A stretch of 64,000 nucleotides of DNA from Streptomyces niger (GTDB taxonomy: Bacteria; Actinomycetota; Actinomycetes; Streptomycetales; Streptomycetaceae). Position 1 is the first letter of the stretch, and each line of letters starts with the position of its first letter. The DNA lies in NCBI RefSeq assembly GCF_000718305.1, contig NZ_JOFQ01000007.1, positions 1 through 64,000 on the forward strand, written 5' to 3'. Both the position numbers and the translations under genes were made by a program. Below, in pieces: positions 33,403 to 42,298 of this stretch. The notes beneath the pieces were generated by a model that was not told the origin of the DNA, ran no database searches, and worked only from the letters and a program-made list of their open reading frames with translations.

Positions 33403-34683
33403 TCAGACCGTACGGAAGGCCAGGACCACGTTGTGGCCGCCGAAGCCGAACGAGTTGTTGATCGCCGCCACGCTGCCCTCCGGCAGCTTCCGCGGCTCGC
33501 CGCGCACGATGTCCGCGTCGATCTCCTCGTCGAGGTTGTCGACGTTGATGGTCGGCGGGGCCTGGCGGTGGTACAGCGCGAGGACCGTCGCGACCGTCTC
33601 GATGCCGCCCGCGCCGCCCAGCAGGTGACCGGTCATCGACTTCGTCGCGGAGATCGCGATGTGGTCGACCTCGTCGCCCAGCACCCGGCGCAGCGCCTTG
33701 ATCTCGGCGATGTCGCCCAGCGGCGTCGACGTGGCGTGTGCGTTGAGGTGCACCAGCTCGGCCGGCTTGAGGTCGGTGTCGTCCAGCAGGTTCTGGACGG
33801 CCGCCGCGATGCCCCGGCCGGTCGGCTCGGGCTGCGCGATGTGGTGGCTGTCGGCGGACAGGCCCTGGCCCAGCGCCTCGCAGTACACCTTGGCGCCGCG
33901 CTTCGCGGCGTGCTCGGCCGACTCCAGGATCACCACGCCGGCACCCTCACCGAGGACGAAGCCGTCCCGGGCGGTGTCGTACGGGCGGGACGCCTTGGTC
34001 GGCTCGTCGTTGTTCTTCGACATCGCCATCATGTTGGCGAAGGCGACGAGGGGCAGCGGGTGGATCGCCGCCTCCGTGCCGCCCGCGACGACCACGTCGG
34101 CACGGCCGGTGCGGATCATCTCGATGGCGTACCCGATGGCCTCGGCGCCGGAGGCGCAGGCGCTCACCGGGGTGTGCACGCCGGCCTGCGCGCCGACCTC
34201 CAGGCCGACGTTGGCGGACGGGCTGTTGGGCATGAGCATGGGCACGGTGTGCGGGGACACGCGGCGTACGCCCTTGTCCTTCAGCACGTCGTACTGGTCG
34301 AGCAGGGTGGTCACGCCGCCGATGCCGGAGGCGATCACGGTACCCAGGCGCTCGGGCGCGATGACGGCCGAACCGTCGTCGGTGGTGTCCTCACCGGCCG
34401 GGCCGGTGAAACCGGCGTCGGCCCACGCCTCGCGCGCGGCGATCAGCGCGAACTGCGCCGAGCGGTCCAGCTTGCGGGCGACGGGACGGGGGAGGACCTC
34501 GCCCGGGTCGACGGCCGCGGTGGCGGCCATCCGGACGGGCAGGTCGGCGAAGCGTTCGTCTTCCAGGGGCCGCACGCCGGAACGGCCCGCCAGCAGACCT
34601 TCCCAGGTCGAAGCGGTGTCGCCACCCAGCGGTGTGGTTGCGCCGATACCGGTGACGACCACGGTGCGATTGGTCGCGTTCAC
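33403..34683 (-). CDS. fabF: Beta-ketoacyl-ACP synthase II
   Basis: The 426-aa condensing enzyme has Cys176 in VSACASGAEA, His316 in LNAHATSTPLGD, and Lys348/His353 in TKSMTGHLLGGAG, the complete Cys-His-His set, plus the Gly-rich end NNSFGFGGHN. It elongates acyl-ACP with malonyl-ACP. GTG at 34683 opens VNATNRTVVVTGIG, the usual start, with GGAGAC upstream. It is the last gene of the fab cluster, 76 bp after acpP. Confidence 0.96.
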   Translation of the reverse strand: MNATNRTVVVTGIGATTPLGGDTASTWEGLLAGRSGVRPLEDERFADLPVRMAATAAVDPGEVLPRPVARKLDRSAQFALIAAREAWADAGFTGPAGEDTTDDGSAVIAPERLGTVIASGIGGVTTLLDQYDVLKDKGVRRVSPHTVPMLMPNSPSANVGLEVGAQAGVHTPVSACASGAEAIGYAIEMIRTGRADVVVAGGTEAAIHPLPLVAFANMMAMSKNNDEPTKASRPYDTARDGFVLGEGAGVVILESAEHAAKRGAKVYCEALGQGLSADSHHIAQPEPTGRGIAAAVQNLLDDTDLKPAELVHLNAHATSTPLGDIAEIKALRRVLGDEVDHIAISATKSMTGHLLGGAGGIETVATVLALYHRQAPPTINVDNLDEEIDADIVRGEPRKLPEGSVAAINNSFGFGGHNVVLAFRTV

Positions 34684-34759
34684 GGAAATTCTTGTCTCCA
34701 CAGGTAGAGGGGTCGAGAATCGACGGCGCCACCGCGGGGTGGCGACATGCGGGGCTGGG

Positions 34760-35008
34760 TCAGCCCTGGTGCTCGAGGATGTACTTGGTGGCGTCGCCGA
34801 CCGTCTTGAGGTTCTTGACGTCGTCGTCGGGGATCTTGACGTCGAAGCGCTCCTCGGCGGCGACGACGACCTCGACCATGGACAGCGAGTCGACGTCCAG
34901 GTCGTCGGTGAAGGACTTGTCCAGCTGGACGTCCTCAACGGGGATGCCGGCGATTTCGTTGACGATCTCCGCGAGACCCTTGACGATCTCGTCCTGAGTG
35001 GCGGCCAT
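34760..35008 (-). CDS. acpP: Acyl carrier protein of fatty acid synthesis
   Basis: The 82-aa acidic helical protein carries the phosphopantetheine attachment Ser41 in DLDVDSLSMVEVV. AAGGAGCG precedes ATG at 35008. It shuttles the growing acyl chain between FabD, FabH, FabF and the reductases. It lies 103 bp downstream of fabH, a gap long enough to hold an internal promoter or processing site, as expected for the most abundant product of the cluster. Confidence 0.97.
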   Translation of the reverse strand: MAATQDEIVKGLAEIVNEIAGIPVEDVQLDKSFTDDLDVDSLSMVEVVVAAEERFDVKIPDDDVKNLKTVGDATKYILEHQG

Positions 35009-35111
35009 GATGGCGCTCCTTCGGTGTTTTTCGAGTGAAACTGTTGCTTTGCGGTGAAGTTCCGTACAGCGGTCGGAACGTCCGGGGACGTCGGCGCTGC
35101 GTAGATCTTGC

Positions 35112-36158
35112 CTAGGGGAGAGTAACGACCGTGGCGGCGTACACGAGACCCGCCCCGAACCCGATGACGAGCGCGGTGTCGCCGCTCTTGGCCTGACCGG
35201 TCGCCAGCAGCCGCTCCATCGCGAGCGGAATCGAGGCGGCCGAGGTGTTGCCGGTGGTCTCCACGTCACGGGCGACCGTGACCGACTCGGGCAGCTTGAG
35301 CGTCTTCACCATCGAGTCGATGATCCGCATGTTGGCCTGGTGCGGGATGAAGACGTCCAGGTCCTCCGGGGCGACGCCGGCCACGTCCAGGGCTTCCTGG
35401 GCGACCTTGGCCATCTCGAAGACCGCCCAGCGGAAGACCGCCTGGCCCTCCTGGGTGATCGCCGGGTAGCGGATCTCCTCCAGGGCCAGCTGGTCGCCGG
35501 GGCCGTCGCCGCCGGGCACCGGGGTGCGGCGGTAGACGTCCCAGCCCAGGGTCTGCTTGATCGTCTCGGACTTGTCGCCCTCCGAGCCCCAGATCGTCGG
35601 GCCGATCGCCGGCTCCTGCGCCGGGCCCACGACCACGGCGCCCGCGCCGTCACCGAAGAGGAACGCCGTCGCGCGGTCCTCCAGGTCGGTCAGGTCCGAC
35701 AGCCGCTCCACGCCGATGACCAGCACGTATTCGGCCGAACCCTCGGTGACCATGCCCTTGGCCAGGGTCAGGCCGTACCCGAAGCCCGCGCAGCCGGCGG
35801 AGATGTCGAACGCGGCCGGCTTGCCGGCGCCGATACGGTGCGCGATCTCCGTGGCCACGGCCGGGGTCTGCTTGAAGTGCGAGACCGTCGAGACGATCAC
35901 GCCGCCGATCTGCTCCGGCGTGATGCCCGCGTCGGCGATCGCCTTGCCCGACGCCTCCACCGACATCGCCGCGACGGTCTCCTCCGGGCCCGCCCAGTGA
36001 CGCGTGGCGATGCCCGAGCGCGACCGGATCCATTCGTCGGAGGAGTCGATGTACTTGAGGATCTCCTCGTTCGGCACCACACGGGTCGGGCGGTAGCCGC
36101 CCACGCCCATGATGCGCGCGTACGGGGCGCCCTGCGCGGGCTTGATCTTCGAGGTCAT
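35112..36158 (-). CDS. fabH: Beta-ketoacyl-ACP synthase III
   Basis: The 348-aa enzyme has the triad Cys123 (DISAGCAGFGYGL), His273 (IPHQANMRI) and Asn304 (ETTGNTSAAS). It starts fatty acid synthesis by condensing acyl-CoA (branched starters in Streptomyces) with malonyl-ACP. AGGAGACC precedes ATG at 36158. It lies 14 bp after fabD and is surely co-transcribed. Confidence 0.97.
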   Translation of the reverse strand: MTSKIKPAQGAPYARIMGVGGYRPTRVVPNEEILKYIDSSDEWIRSRSGIATRHWAGPEETVAAMSVEASGKAIADAGITPEQIGGVIVSTVSHFKQTPAVATEIAHRIGAGKPAAFDISAGCAGFGYGLTLAKGMVTEGSAEYVLVIGVERLSDLTDLEDRATAFLFGDGAGAVVVGPAQEPAIGPTIWGSEGDKSETIKQTLGWDVYRRTPVPGGDGPGDQLALEEIRYPAITQEGQAVFRWAVFEMAKVAQEALDVAGVAPEDLDVFIPHQANMRIIDSMVKTLKLPESVTVARDVETTGNTSAASIPLAMERLLATGQAKSGDTALVIGFGAGLVYAATVVTLP

Positions 36159-36172
36159 GCTCTTCGGTCTCC

Positions 36173-37135
36173 TTATCCGGCCGAGTTCTCGGCAGCGGGA
36201 GAAGCGTGCTCGGCGATCAGCTCACGGGCCGCGTCGAGGTCCTCCGGCGTCTTCAGCGCGAGGGTCTTCACACCCGGCAGCGCGCGCTTGGCCAGGCCCA
36301 CGAGGGTCCCGCCGGGGGCCGCCTCGATCAGCGCGGTGACGCCCAGCTCCTTGAAGGTCTCCATGCACAGGTCCCAGCGCACCGGGTTGGCCACCTGGCC
36401 CACCAGCCGCTGCACGACCTCCTGGCCCGAGGCGACGGCCGCGCCGTCCTTGTTCGAGACGTACCGGGTGTGCGGGTCGGCGGCGGACAGCTCCGCCACC
36501 GCGGCCTCCAGGGCCGAGACGGCCGGGGCCATGTGGACCGTGTGGAACGCGCCGGCCACCTTCAGCGGGACGACCCGCCGGGTGCCCTCCGGCTTGTCCT
36601 CGGCCAGCGCGGCCAGCTGCTCGGCGGTGCCGGCGGCCACGATCTGGCCCGCGCCGTTCACGTTCGCGGGGGTCAGGCCCAGCTTCTCCAGGTGCGGCAG
36701 CACGACGTCCTGCTCGCCGCCCAACAGGGCCGACATGCCGGTCTCGGTGACGGCCGCGGCCTCGGCCATGGCCAGACCGCGCTTGCGCACGAGAGCCAGC
36801 GCGGCCTCGTCCGACAGCACGCCGGTCAGCGCGGCGGCGGCGAGCTCACCGACGCTGTGGCCGGCGGCGGCGCCGACGCGGGCTGTGAGGTCCGCCGGCG
36901 ACGTGAACAGCTGCCGCGCGGAGATCAGCGCGGACGCGACCAGCAGCGGCTGGGCGACGGCGGTGTCGCGGATCTCCTCCGCGTCCGCCTGCGTGCCGTA
37001 GTGGACCAGGTCCAGGCCGATGGCGTCGGACCAGGCACGGAGCCGGTCCTCGACACCGGGAAGGTCGAGCCAGGGGGTCAGGAAGCCGGGCGTCTGAGCG
37101 CCTTGGCCGGGAGCGACGAGTACGAGCACCCTCAC
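36173..37135 (-). CDS. fabD: Malonyl-CoA:ACP malonyltransferase
   Basis: The 320-aa enzyme has the nucleophile Ser94 in GHSVGELAAAALTG and His198 in VAGAFHTVHM, with QGAQ near the start. It loads malonyl units onto ACP and in Streptomyces also serves type II polyketide synthases. GTG at 37135 is chosen with a weak AAGAGAGA site; a GTG two codons later is possible. It is the first gene of the fab cluster, 83 bp after fasR, with a candidate operator between. Confidence 0.95.
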   Translation of the reverse strand: MRVLVLVAPGQGAQTPGFLTPWLDLPGVEDRLRAWSDAIGLDLVHYGTQADAEEIRDTAVAQPLLVASALISARQLFTSPADLTARVGAAAGHSVGELAAAALTGVLSDEAALALVRKRGLAMAEAAAVTETGMSALLGGEQDVVLPHLEKLGLTPANVNGAGQIVAAGTAEQLAALAEDKPEGTRRVVPLKVAGAFHTVHMAPAVSALEAAVAELSAADPHTRYVSNKDGAAVASGQEVVQRLVGQVANPVRWDLCMETFKELGVTALIEAAPGGTLVGLAKRALPGVKTLALKTPEDLDAARELIAEHASPAAENSAG

Positions 37136-37197
37136 ACTCTCTCTTGTGGGAGGTCCCGCCCGCCCGTGGGGACAGGGACGAAGAACCATCGGGGTAA

Positions 37198-37214
37198 TTG
37201 TTGGTGTCCGACAA
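37198..37214 (-). promoter_or_regulatory. Candidate FasR operator upstream of fabD
   Basis: TTGTTGG-TGT-CCGACAA is a 7-bp inverted repeat with one mismatch in the fasR-fabD gap. On the coding strand the TTGTCG arm could also be the -35 of a fabD promoter, which fits an activator site next to RNA polymerase. Confidence 0.5.
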
Positions 37215-37218
37215 AAGC

Positions 37219-38403
37219 TTAGGGCTGCGCCTCACCGTCTGCCAGGCGCCCCAGGATGAGGGCGATACGCAAGGTGAACGCCGAGCGGACGTCGGAGGGC
37301 GACCATCCGGTGACGTCCGTCACACGTCGCAGCCGGTAGCGGACGGTGTTGGGATGCACGAAGAGCATCCGCGCCGCCCCCTCCAGGCTGCTCGCCTGCT
37401 CCAGATAGACGCTCAGCGTCTCCAGAAGGGCGCTGCCCGCCTCCTCCAGCGGTCTGTAGATCTCCTCCACCAGCTGGTCACGCGCCGCCGGGTCCCCGGC
37501 CATCGCGCGCTCCGGTAGCAGGTCGTCGGCCAGCACCGGCCGCGGCGCGTCCGGCCAGGCCGCACACGCCTTCAGGCCCGCCGCGGCGGCCTGCGCGGAC
37601 CGTGTCGCCGCCAGCAGGTCCGAGACCACCGGGCCCGCCACCACCGGACCCGCGGCGAACGGCCCGATCAGCGCCTTCGCCGCCTTCAGCGGCTCGTCCG
37701 AACCACCCGCGATCACCACCAGCCGCTGCCCCAGCACGCCCGTCAGCACCTGCAGCTTCGCGTGCCGCGCCGCCCGCCGGATCGCCTCCACCGTCAGCTC
37801 GCTGTCCCCGTCCGGCGCCGTACCCAGCACAACGGCCACGTGCTCGGGGGAGTTCCAGCCCAGCGCCGCGGCCCGGGACACCGCGCCCTCATCCGCCTCG
37901 CCGGACAGCACCGCGTTGACCACCAGCGACTCCAGCCGCGCGTCCCACGCGCCGCGCGCCTCCGCCGCCTGCGCGTACACCTGCGCCGTCGCGAAGGCGA
38001 TCTCCCGCGCGTACACCAGCAGCGCCTCGCGCAGCACCGACTCGTCACCCGGAGCGGCGACGTCGTCGATCGCGGTCTCCATGACCTCGATCGTGGTGCG
38101 CACCATCTCCACGGTCTGCCGCAGCGTGATCGCCCGGGTCAGCTCGCGCGGCGCCGTGCCGAAGACGTCCGTGGAGATCGCCTGCGGCGTCTCGGGATGC
38201 CGGAACCACTCCGTGAAGGCCGCGATGCCCGCCTGCGCCACCAGACCGATCCACGACCGGTTCTCCGGCGGCATCGCCCGGTACCACGGCAGCGTCTCGT
38301 CCATGCGGGCGATGGCATGGGCCGCGAGCTTGCCGGAGGACTTCTCCAGCCGGCGGAGGGTCGCGGAGTGCGGGTGGGCGTCGTGCGATGCGGGTTCAGA
38401 CAC
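37219..38403 (-). CDS. fasR: PucR-type activator of fatty acid synthesis FasR
   Basis: The 394-aa protein has an N-terminal helical domain (AHAIARMDETLPWYRAMPPENRSWIGLVAQAGI), a GGDEF-like middle, and the PucR helix-turn-helix QASSLEGAARMLFVHPNTVRYRLRRVTDVTGW. Directly upstream of fabD-fabH-acpP-fabF it corresponds to FasR of S. coelicolor, known to activate this cluster. GTG at 38403 begins SEPASHD. Its effector is probably an acyl-CoA or acyl-ACP signal; that is inference. Confidence 0.93.
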   Translation of the reverse strand: MSEPASHDAHPHSATLRRLEKSSGKLAAHAIARMDETLPWYRAMPPENRSWIGLVAQAGIAAFTEWFRHPETPQAISTDVFGTAPRELTRAITLRQTVEMVRTTIEVMETAIDDVAAPGDESVLREALLVYAREIAFATAQVYAQAAEARGAWDARLESLVVNAVLSGEADEGAVSRAAALGWNSPEHVAVVLGTAPDGDSELTVEAIRRAARHAKLQVLTGVLGQRLVVIAGGSDEPLKAAKALIGPFAAGPVVAGPVVSDLLAATRSAQAAAAGLKACAAWPDAPRPVLADDLLPERAMAGDPAARDQLVEEIYRPLEEAGSALLETLSVYLEQASSLEGAARMLFVHPNTVRYRLRRVTDVTGWSPSDVRSAFTLRIALILGRLADGEAQP

Positions 38404-38549
38404 GGGGACAAGCCTGCCTCATCGGGGCGGGGTGATGGCGCGGTGGGGCTACGGTGGCCGAATGCTGTGTTGCCCCGGGGGACGACCCCCGGACCCCCGG
38501 CAGGGGGTCTTGAGGGCCTGACCGAAGCGGAATCGGAGGCGAAATTCCG

Positions 38550-39242
38550 GTGATCGAGGTGCGCAGAGCCCACGAGCGCTACCCGGGCGGGGACCCGCAG
38601 GCCGGCGTCGAGACCCGCCACGCCTTCTCCTTCGGCCACCACTACGACCCGGACAACATCAGGTTCGGCGCGCTGATCGCGTGCAACGAGGAGCGGCTGG
38701 CGCCCGGCGCCGGCTTCGACGAACACCCGCACAGCCACACCGAGATCGTCACCTGGGTCGTCGAGGGAGAGCTGACCCACCGCGACACCACGGGACACGA
38801 GACCCTCGTACGGCCCGGCGACGTCCAGCGGCTCAGCTCCGCCCGCGGCGTACGGCACGTGGAGCGCAACAACGGCACGGAACCGCTGCGCTTCGTCCAG
38901 ATGTGGCTGGCACCCAGGGAGCCCGGCGGCGAACCGGACTACGACGTGGTGCGCGGGATCGCCGACAACACCCCGTACGCCGTGCCGCGCGCCGACGCGA
39001 TGCTGCACGTACGGCGGCTCGCGGCGGGCGACCGGACGGCCGTACCGGACGGCGCCCGGGTCTACGTCCACGTCGTACGCGGGGCCGCACGTCTCGGCGA
39101 CGCGGTCACCGACGGCGGTCAGGCGCTGCTGGAGACGGGCGACGCGGCCCGCGTCACCGACGCCGAAGGGCTGGAACTGACCGCCGAGTGCACCGCGGAA
39201 TGCCTGATCTGGGAGATGCCGGCGGAACCGACGTACGGCTGA
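38550..39242 (+). CDS. Pirin-family bicupin protein
   Basis: The 230-aa protein has the pirin N-terminal cupin with the metal site FDEHPHSHTEIVTWVVEGELTHRDTTG (His-x-His, His and Glu/His ligands) and RPGDVQRLSSARGVRHVERN, followed by a shorter second cupin. Some pirins have quercetinase activity, and others regulate pyruvate dehydrogenase; which applies here is unknown. GTG at 38550 was chosen for the family start IEVRRAHERY. It is divergent from fasR across 146 bp. Confidence 0.9.
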   Translation: MIEVRRAHERYPGGDPQAGVETRHAFSFGHHYDPDNIRFGALIACNEERLAPGAGFDEHPHSHTEIVTWVVEGELTHRDTTGHETLVRPGDVQRLSSARGVRHVERNNGTEPLRFVQMWLAPREPGGEPDYDVVRGIADNTPYAVPRADAMLHVRRLAAGDRTAVPDGARVYVHVVRGAARLGDAVTDGGQALLETGDAARVTDAEGLELTAECTAECLIWEMPAEPTYG

Positions 39243-39322
39243 CCACCGGGGGCGGGGCCGGCGTACGGCTTCTCCCGGATACGGCGGGTGCGGCGGATGC
39301 GGCCGGGGCCGGGCGGCCGGTC

Positions 39323-40147
39323 TCAGCCGGCCCGCAGGTCCGCCAGCACCGCGTCCGTGAAGGGCGGCCACGCCTCGATCGCCCACGGCCCGAACGCCCG
39401 GTCCGCGAGCGCGGCACACGCGGCGCCCGCCTCCGGGTCCACCCACAGGAACGTGCCGGCCTGCCCGAAGTGCCCGAACGTACGCGGCGAGGACCCCGCA
39501 CCCGTCCAGTGCGGCGCCTTCCCGTCCCGGATCTCGAAACCCAGCCCCCAGTCGTTCGGCTTCTGGTTGCCGTACCCCGGCAGCACGCCCGACAGCCCGG
39601 GGAAGACCACCGACGTCGCCTCCGCCAGCGTCTCGCGCGCCAGCAGCCGCGGCGCCAGCAGCTCCGCTCCGAACCGCGCCAGGTCGGCGGCGGTCGACAC
39701 GGCGTCCTTCGCCGGCGAACCACCCACCGGCAGCTCCGTCGCCGTCATGCCCAGCGGATCGAGCACGGCCTCCTTCAGGTACTGCGGGAAGGGAATGTCG
39801 GTCGCCTTGGCCAGGTGCTCGCCCAGCGCCTCGAAACCGGCGTTGGAGTAGATCCGCCGGGCCCCCGGCTGCGCCATGATCCGGTCCTCGTCGAACGCCA
39901 GGCCCGACGTGTGCGCCAGCAGGTGCCGGACCGTCGCGCCCGCCGGGCCCGCTGGCTCGTCCAGCTCGATCGCGCCTTCCTCGATCGCGAGGAGCGCGGC
40001 GTAGGCGGCCAGCGGCTTGGTCACGGAGGCGAGCGCGAAACGGTGCTCCTGCGGCCCGTGCGACCCGGCCACCGTGCCGTCCGCTCGTACGACCACGGCC
40101 GCAGCAGTGTCCACCGGCCAGTTCTCGATCATCCGCAGGCTCTCCAT
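39323..40147 (-). CDS. Serine hydrolase (class C beta-lactamase/esterase family)
   Basis: The 274-aa protein has the penicillin-recognising fold motifs SxxK in LASVTKPLAAYAALL, YxN in IYSNAGFEALG and HFGQAG in place of the KTG box. There is no signal peptide, so it is cytoplasmic and more likely an esterase or peptidase than a beta-lactamase. It is compact for the family. ATG at 40147 starts MESLRMIENWPVD. It converges with the pirin gene across 80 bp. Confidence 0.87.
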   Translation of the reverse strand: MESLRMIENWPVDTAAAVVVRADGTVAGSHGPQEHRFALASVTKPLAAYAALLAIEEGAIELDEPAGPAGATVRHLLAHTSGLAFDEDRIMAQPGARRIYSNAGFEALGEHLAKATDIPFPQYLKEAVLDPLGMTATELPVGGSPAKDAVSTAADLARFGAELLAPRLLARETLAEATSVVFPGLSGVLPGYGNQKPNDWGLGFEIRDGKAPHWTGAGSSPRTFGHFGQAGTFLWVDPEAGAACAALADRAFGPWAIEAWPPFTDAVLADLRAG

Positions 40148-40255
40148 GGCCCCGAGCCTAAGCGATGCCGTTGCCGGCCCCGGCCGGCGTCCCCCGGCGT
40201 ACCCGCACCGCCCCCGACCGGGCACCTTCGGCCAAAGATTGCGCCAAGTCTGCGC

Positions 40256-40286
40256 TTGCTTGGAGTGCACTCCAGGTCTCTAGCGT
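40256..40286 (+). promoter_or_regulatory. MerR-type promoter and operator of merR-aldo/keto reductase
   Basis: TTGCTT (40256-40261) and TAGCGT (40281-40286) are 19 bp apart. The perfect 14-bp palindrome TGGAGTGCACTCCA (40261-40274) fills the spacer, the classic arrangement for MerR proteins that twist the promoter. Autoregulation and activation of the following two genes are expected. Confidence 0.88.
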
Positions 40287-40326
40287 TGACGACGTCGTGA
40301 GGAAAACGGCGAACGGGAGAGACAGC

Positions 40327-40806
40327 ATGCCGGTGATGGAGAGCGCCCCGGTCACGCCTCGGGCGAGGCCGCGCAACTGTGCCGGCCTGCGGGTCGGCCC
40401 GCGACGGCCGGACGGCCGGGACCAGTACACGATCAGCGAGGTCGTCGAGTTCACCGGACTCAGCGCCCACACGCTGCGCTGGTACGAGCGGATCGGGCTG
40501 ATGCCGCACGTCGACCGCACGCACACCGGCCAGCGCCGCTTCACCAACCGCGACCTGGACTGGCTGGACCTGGTGAGCAAGTTGCGGCTGACCGGCATGC
40601 CGGTCGCCGACATGGTCCGCTACGCCGAACTGGTCCGCGAGGGCCCCCAGACCTTCCCCGAACGGGAGGAACTGCTCACCGCGCACCGCGAGGACGTACG
40701 GCGCCGGATCGACGAACTCCGCAGCACGCTGGACGTCCTGGACTACAAGATCGACCTGTACGCCGACGCACGCCGGGCGGCGGAACGGGAGCACGAGCGT
40801 GGTTGA
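40327..40806 (+). CDS. MerR-family transcriptional regulator
   Basis: The 159-aa protein has a roughly 35-residue Arg-rich leader. The MerR winged helix follows (YTISEVVEFTGLSAHTLRWYERIGLMP, then RFTNRDLDWLDLVSKLRLTGMPVADM) and a C-terminal coiled coil (HREDVRRRIDELRSTLDVLDYKIDLY). It lacks the Cys sets of metal or redox MerR proteins, and resembles those paired with aldo/keto reductases that sense small organic ligands. It lies 38 bp before its partner gene. GGGAGAGA precedes ATG at 40327; translation might begin further on, near the YTIS motif. Confidence 0.9.
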   Translation: MPVMESAPVTPRARPRNCAGLRVGPRRPDGRDQYTISEVVEFTGLSAHTLRWYERIGLMPHVDRTHTGQRRFTNRDLDWLDLVSKLRLTGMPVADMVRYAELVREGPQTFPEREELLTAHREDVRRRIDELRSTLDVLDYKIDLYADARRAAEREHERG

Positions 40807-40844
40807 GCGCCGTGCAAGAGCCCGGCGATGAGGGAGCGGGAAAG

Positions 40845-41861
40845 ATGACAGAGAAGATCGCGACCGTCGAGCTGGGCACGGGCGGACCGCGCGTCGGCGT
40901 CCAGGGCCTCGGCTGCATGGGCATGAGCTGGGCCTACGGCCCCGGTGCCGAGGCCGGGGAGGCCCGCGCGACGCTGGAGCACGCGCTCGACTTGGGCGTC
41001 ACGCTGTACGACACCGCCGACGTCTACGGCGACGGCGAGAACGAGAAGCTCATCGCGCCCTTCATCCAGGCGCACCGCGACGAGGTCGTGCTGGCCACGA
41101 AGTTCGCGATCGTCGCGGACCCCAGCGACCCGTACAAGCGCGGCGTCCGCAACGACCGCCCCTACATCCGGCAGTCGGTCGAGGGCAGCCTGCGACGCCT
41201 CGGCGTCGACACGATCGACCTGCACTACATGCACCGCCGCGACGTGCGCGTCCCCATCGAGGAGACGGTCGGTGCGATGGCCGAACTGGTCGCCGAGGGC
41301 AAGGTCAAGCACCTCGGCCTCAGCGAGGTCACGGGCGAGGAACTGCGGGCGGCCCACGGCGTGCACCCGATCGCCGCGGTGCAGTCGGAGTGGTCACTGT
41401 TCAGCCGGGACGTCGAGGCCGGCGTGGTGCCGGCCGCCGCGGAGCTGGGCGTCGGCTTCGTGCCGTACTCGCCGCTCGGCCGCGGCTTCCTGACCGGCTC
41501 GTTCGTCAGCGCCGACAAGGAACTGACCGAGGACGACTTCCGCCGCACGCAGCCGCGTTTCACGGGTGACAACGCGGCCGCCAACGCGGTTCTGCTGGCG
41601 CCCGTACGGGAGATCGCGGAGGCGCGTGGTGTGACGCCGGGGCAGGTGGCGCTGGCGTGGGTGCAGCAGCAGGCCGCCGTGCATGACCTGGCGGTCGTGC
41701 CGATTCCGGGTACGCGGCGTGCCGAGCGTGTCACGGAGAACGCTGCCGCGGTGGGCCTCCGGCTGACCTCCGACGAACTCGCCCGGCTGGAGCCGATCGC
41801 CGCGGGGGTCGCGGGCGACCGGTACGCCGACATGGCATTCACGTCGGCGGGACGGGAGTAG
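40845..41861 (+). CDS. Aldo/keto reductase
   Basis: The 338-aa TIM-barrel enzyme has the catalytic tetrad Asp and Tyr in YDTADVYGDGENEKL, Lys in VLATKFAI and His in LHYMHRRD, plus the C-terminal NADPH site VPIPGTRRAERVTENAAA. It reduces aldehydes or ketones with NADPH. GGGAAAG precedes ATG at 40845. As the gene behind merR it is probably induced by the MerR ligand, perhaps a toxic carbonyl compound. Confidence 0.93.
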   Translation: MTEKIATVELGTGGPRVGVQGLGCMGMSWAYGPGAEAGEARATLEHALDLGVTLYDTADVYGDGENEKLIAPFIQAHRDEVVLATKFAIVADPSDPYKRGVRNDRPYIRQSVEGSLRRLGVDTIDLHYMHRRDVRVPIEETVGAMAELVAEGKVKHLGLSEVTGEELRAAHGVHPIAAVQSEWSLFSRDVEAGVVPAAAELGVGFVPYSPLGRGFLTGSFVSADKELTEDDFRRTQPRFTGDNAAANAVLLAPVREIAEARGVTPGQVALAWVQQQAAVHDLAVVPIPGTRRAERVTENAAAVGLRLTSDELARLEPIAAGVAGDRYADMAFTSAGRE

Positions 41862-41957
41862 GGCCCGCAGTTGACCCATTGAGCACCTGCACCGGGCCGA
41901 CGGGCTCAGCCCGCACGAACCTTCTTCCTGACCACCGACGGGAGGGGACGGGCCGCA

Positions 41958-42006
41958 GCGGGTGGGGTACCGGACGTAAAGCGAAGCAGTCCGGTACCCC
42001 ACCCGC
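41958..42006 (+). repeat. Hairpin element A with loop GTAAAGCGAAGCA
   Basis: GCGGGTGGGGTACCGGAC (41958-41975), a 13-base loop and the exact 18-bp complement (41989-42006) form a perfect stem. It is too distant (97 bp) from the reductase stop and too elaborate to be only a simple terminator. A related element lies inverted 250 bp away. Confidence 0.85.
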
Positions 42007-42259
42007 GGAGGTCCGGCACCGTGACGTCACGCCCCGCGCAGCGGTATCGCTCGCCGCAGGCGCAACGGTGCCGCACCCGGCAACGGACGTGCGGTCCCGC
42101 GGTATCGCCCGCCGCAGGCGGTTCGCTGCCGCGGGGGTGCCCGAACGTCGCCGGGGGCCCGAACGTCGCCCGGGGGTGCCCGAACGTTGCCGGGTGCCCC
42201 GCCGTTACGGCGGATTCCGCTGCGCGGGGCTTGGCGCTGCGGGGTCGGTCCTCCGCGGC

Positions 42260-42298
42260 AGGGGGTCCGGACTGCTTCGCTTTACGTCCGGACCCCCT
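42260..42298 (-). repeat. Hairpin element B, inverted partner of element A
   Basis: A 13-bp stem (AGGGGGTCCGGAC at 42260-42272 and its complement at 42286-42298) encloses the reverse complement of the same 13-base loop found in element A. The stem differs from A by compensating changes on both arms (TACC/GGTA versus GTCC/GGAC), so pairing is conserved. Confidence 0.85.
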
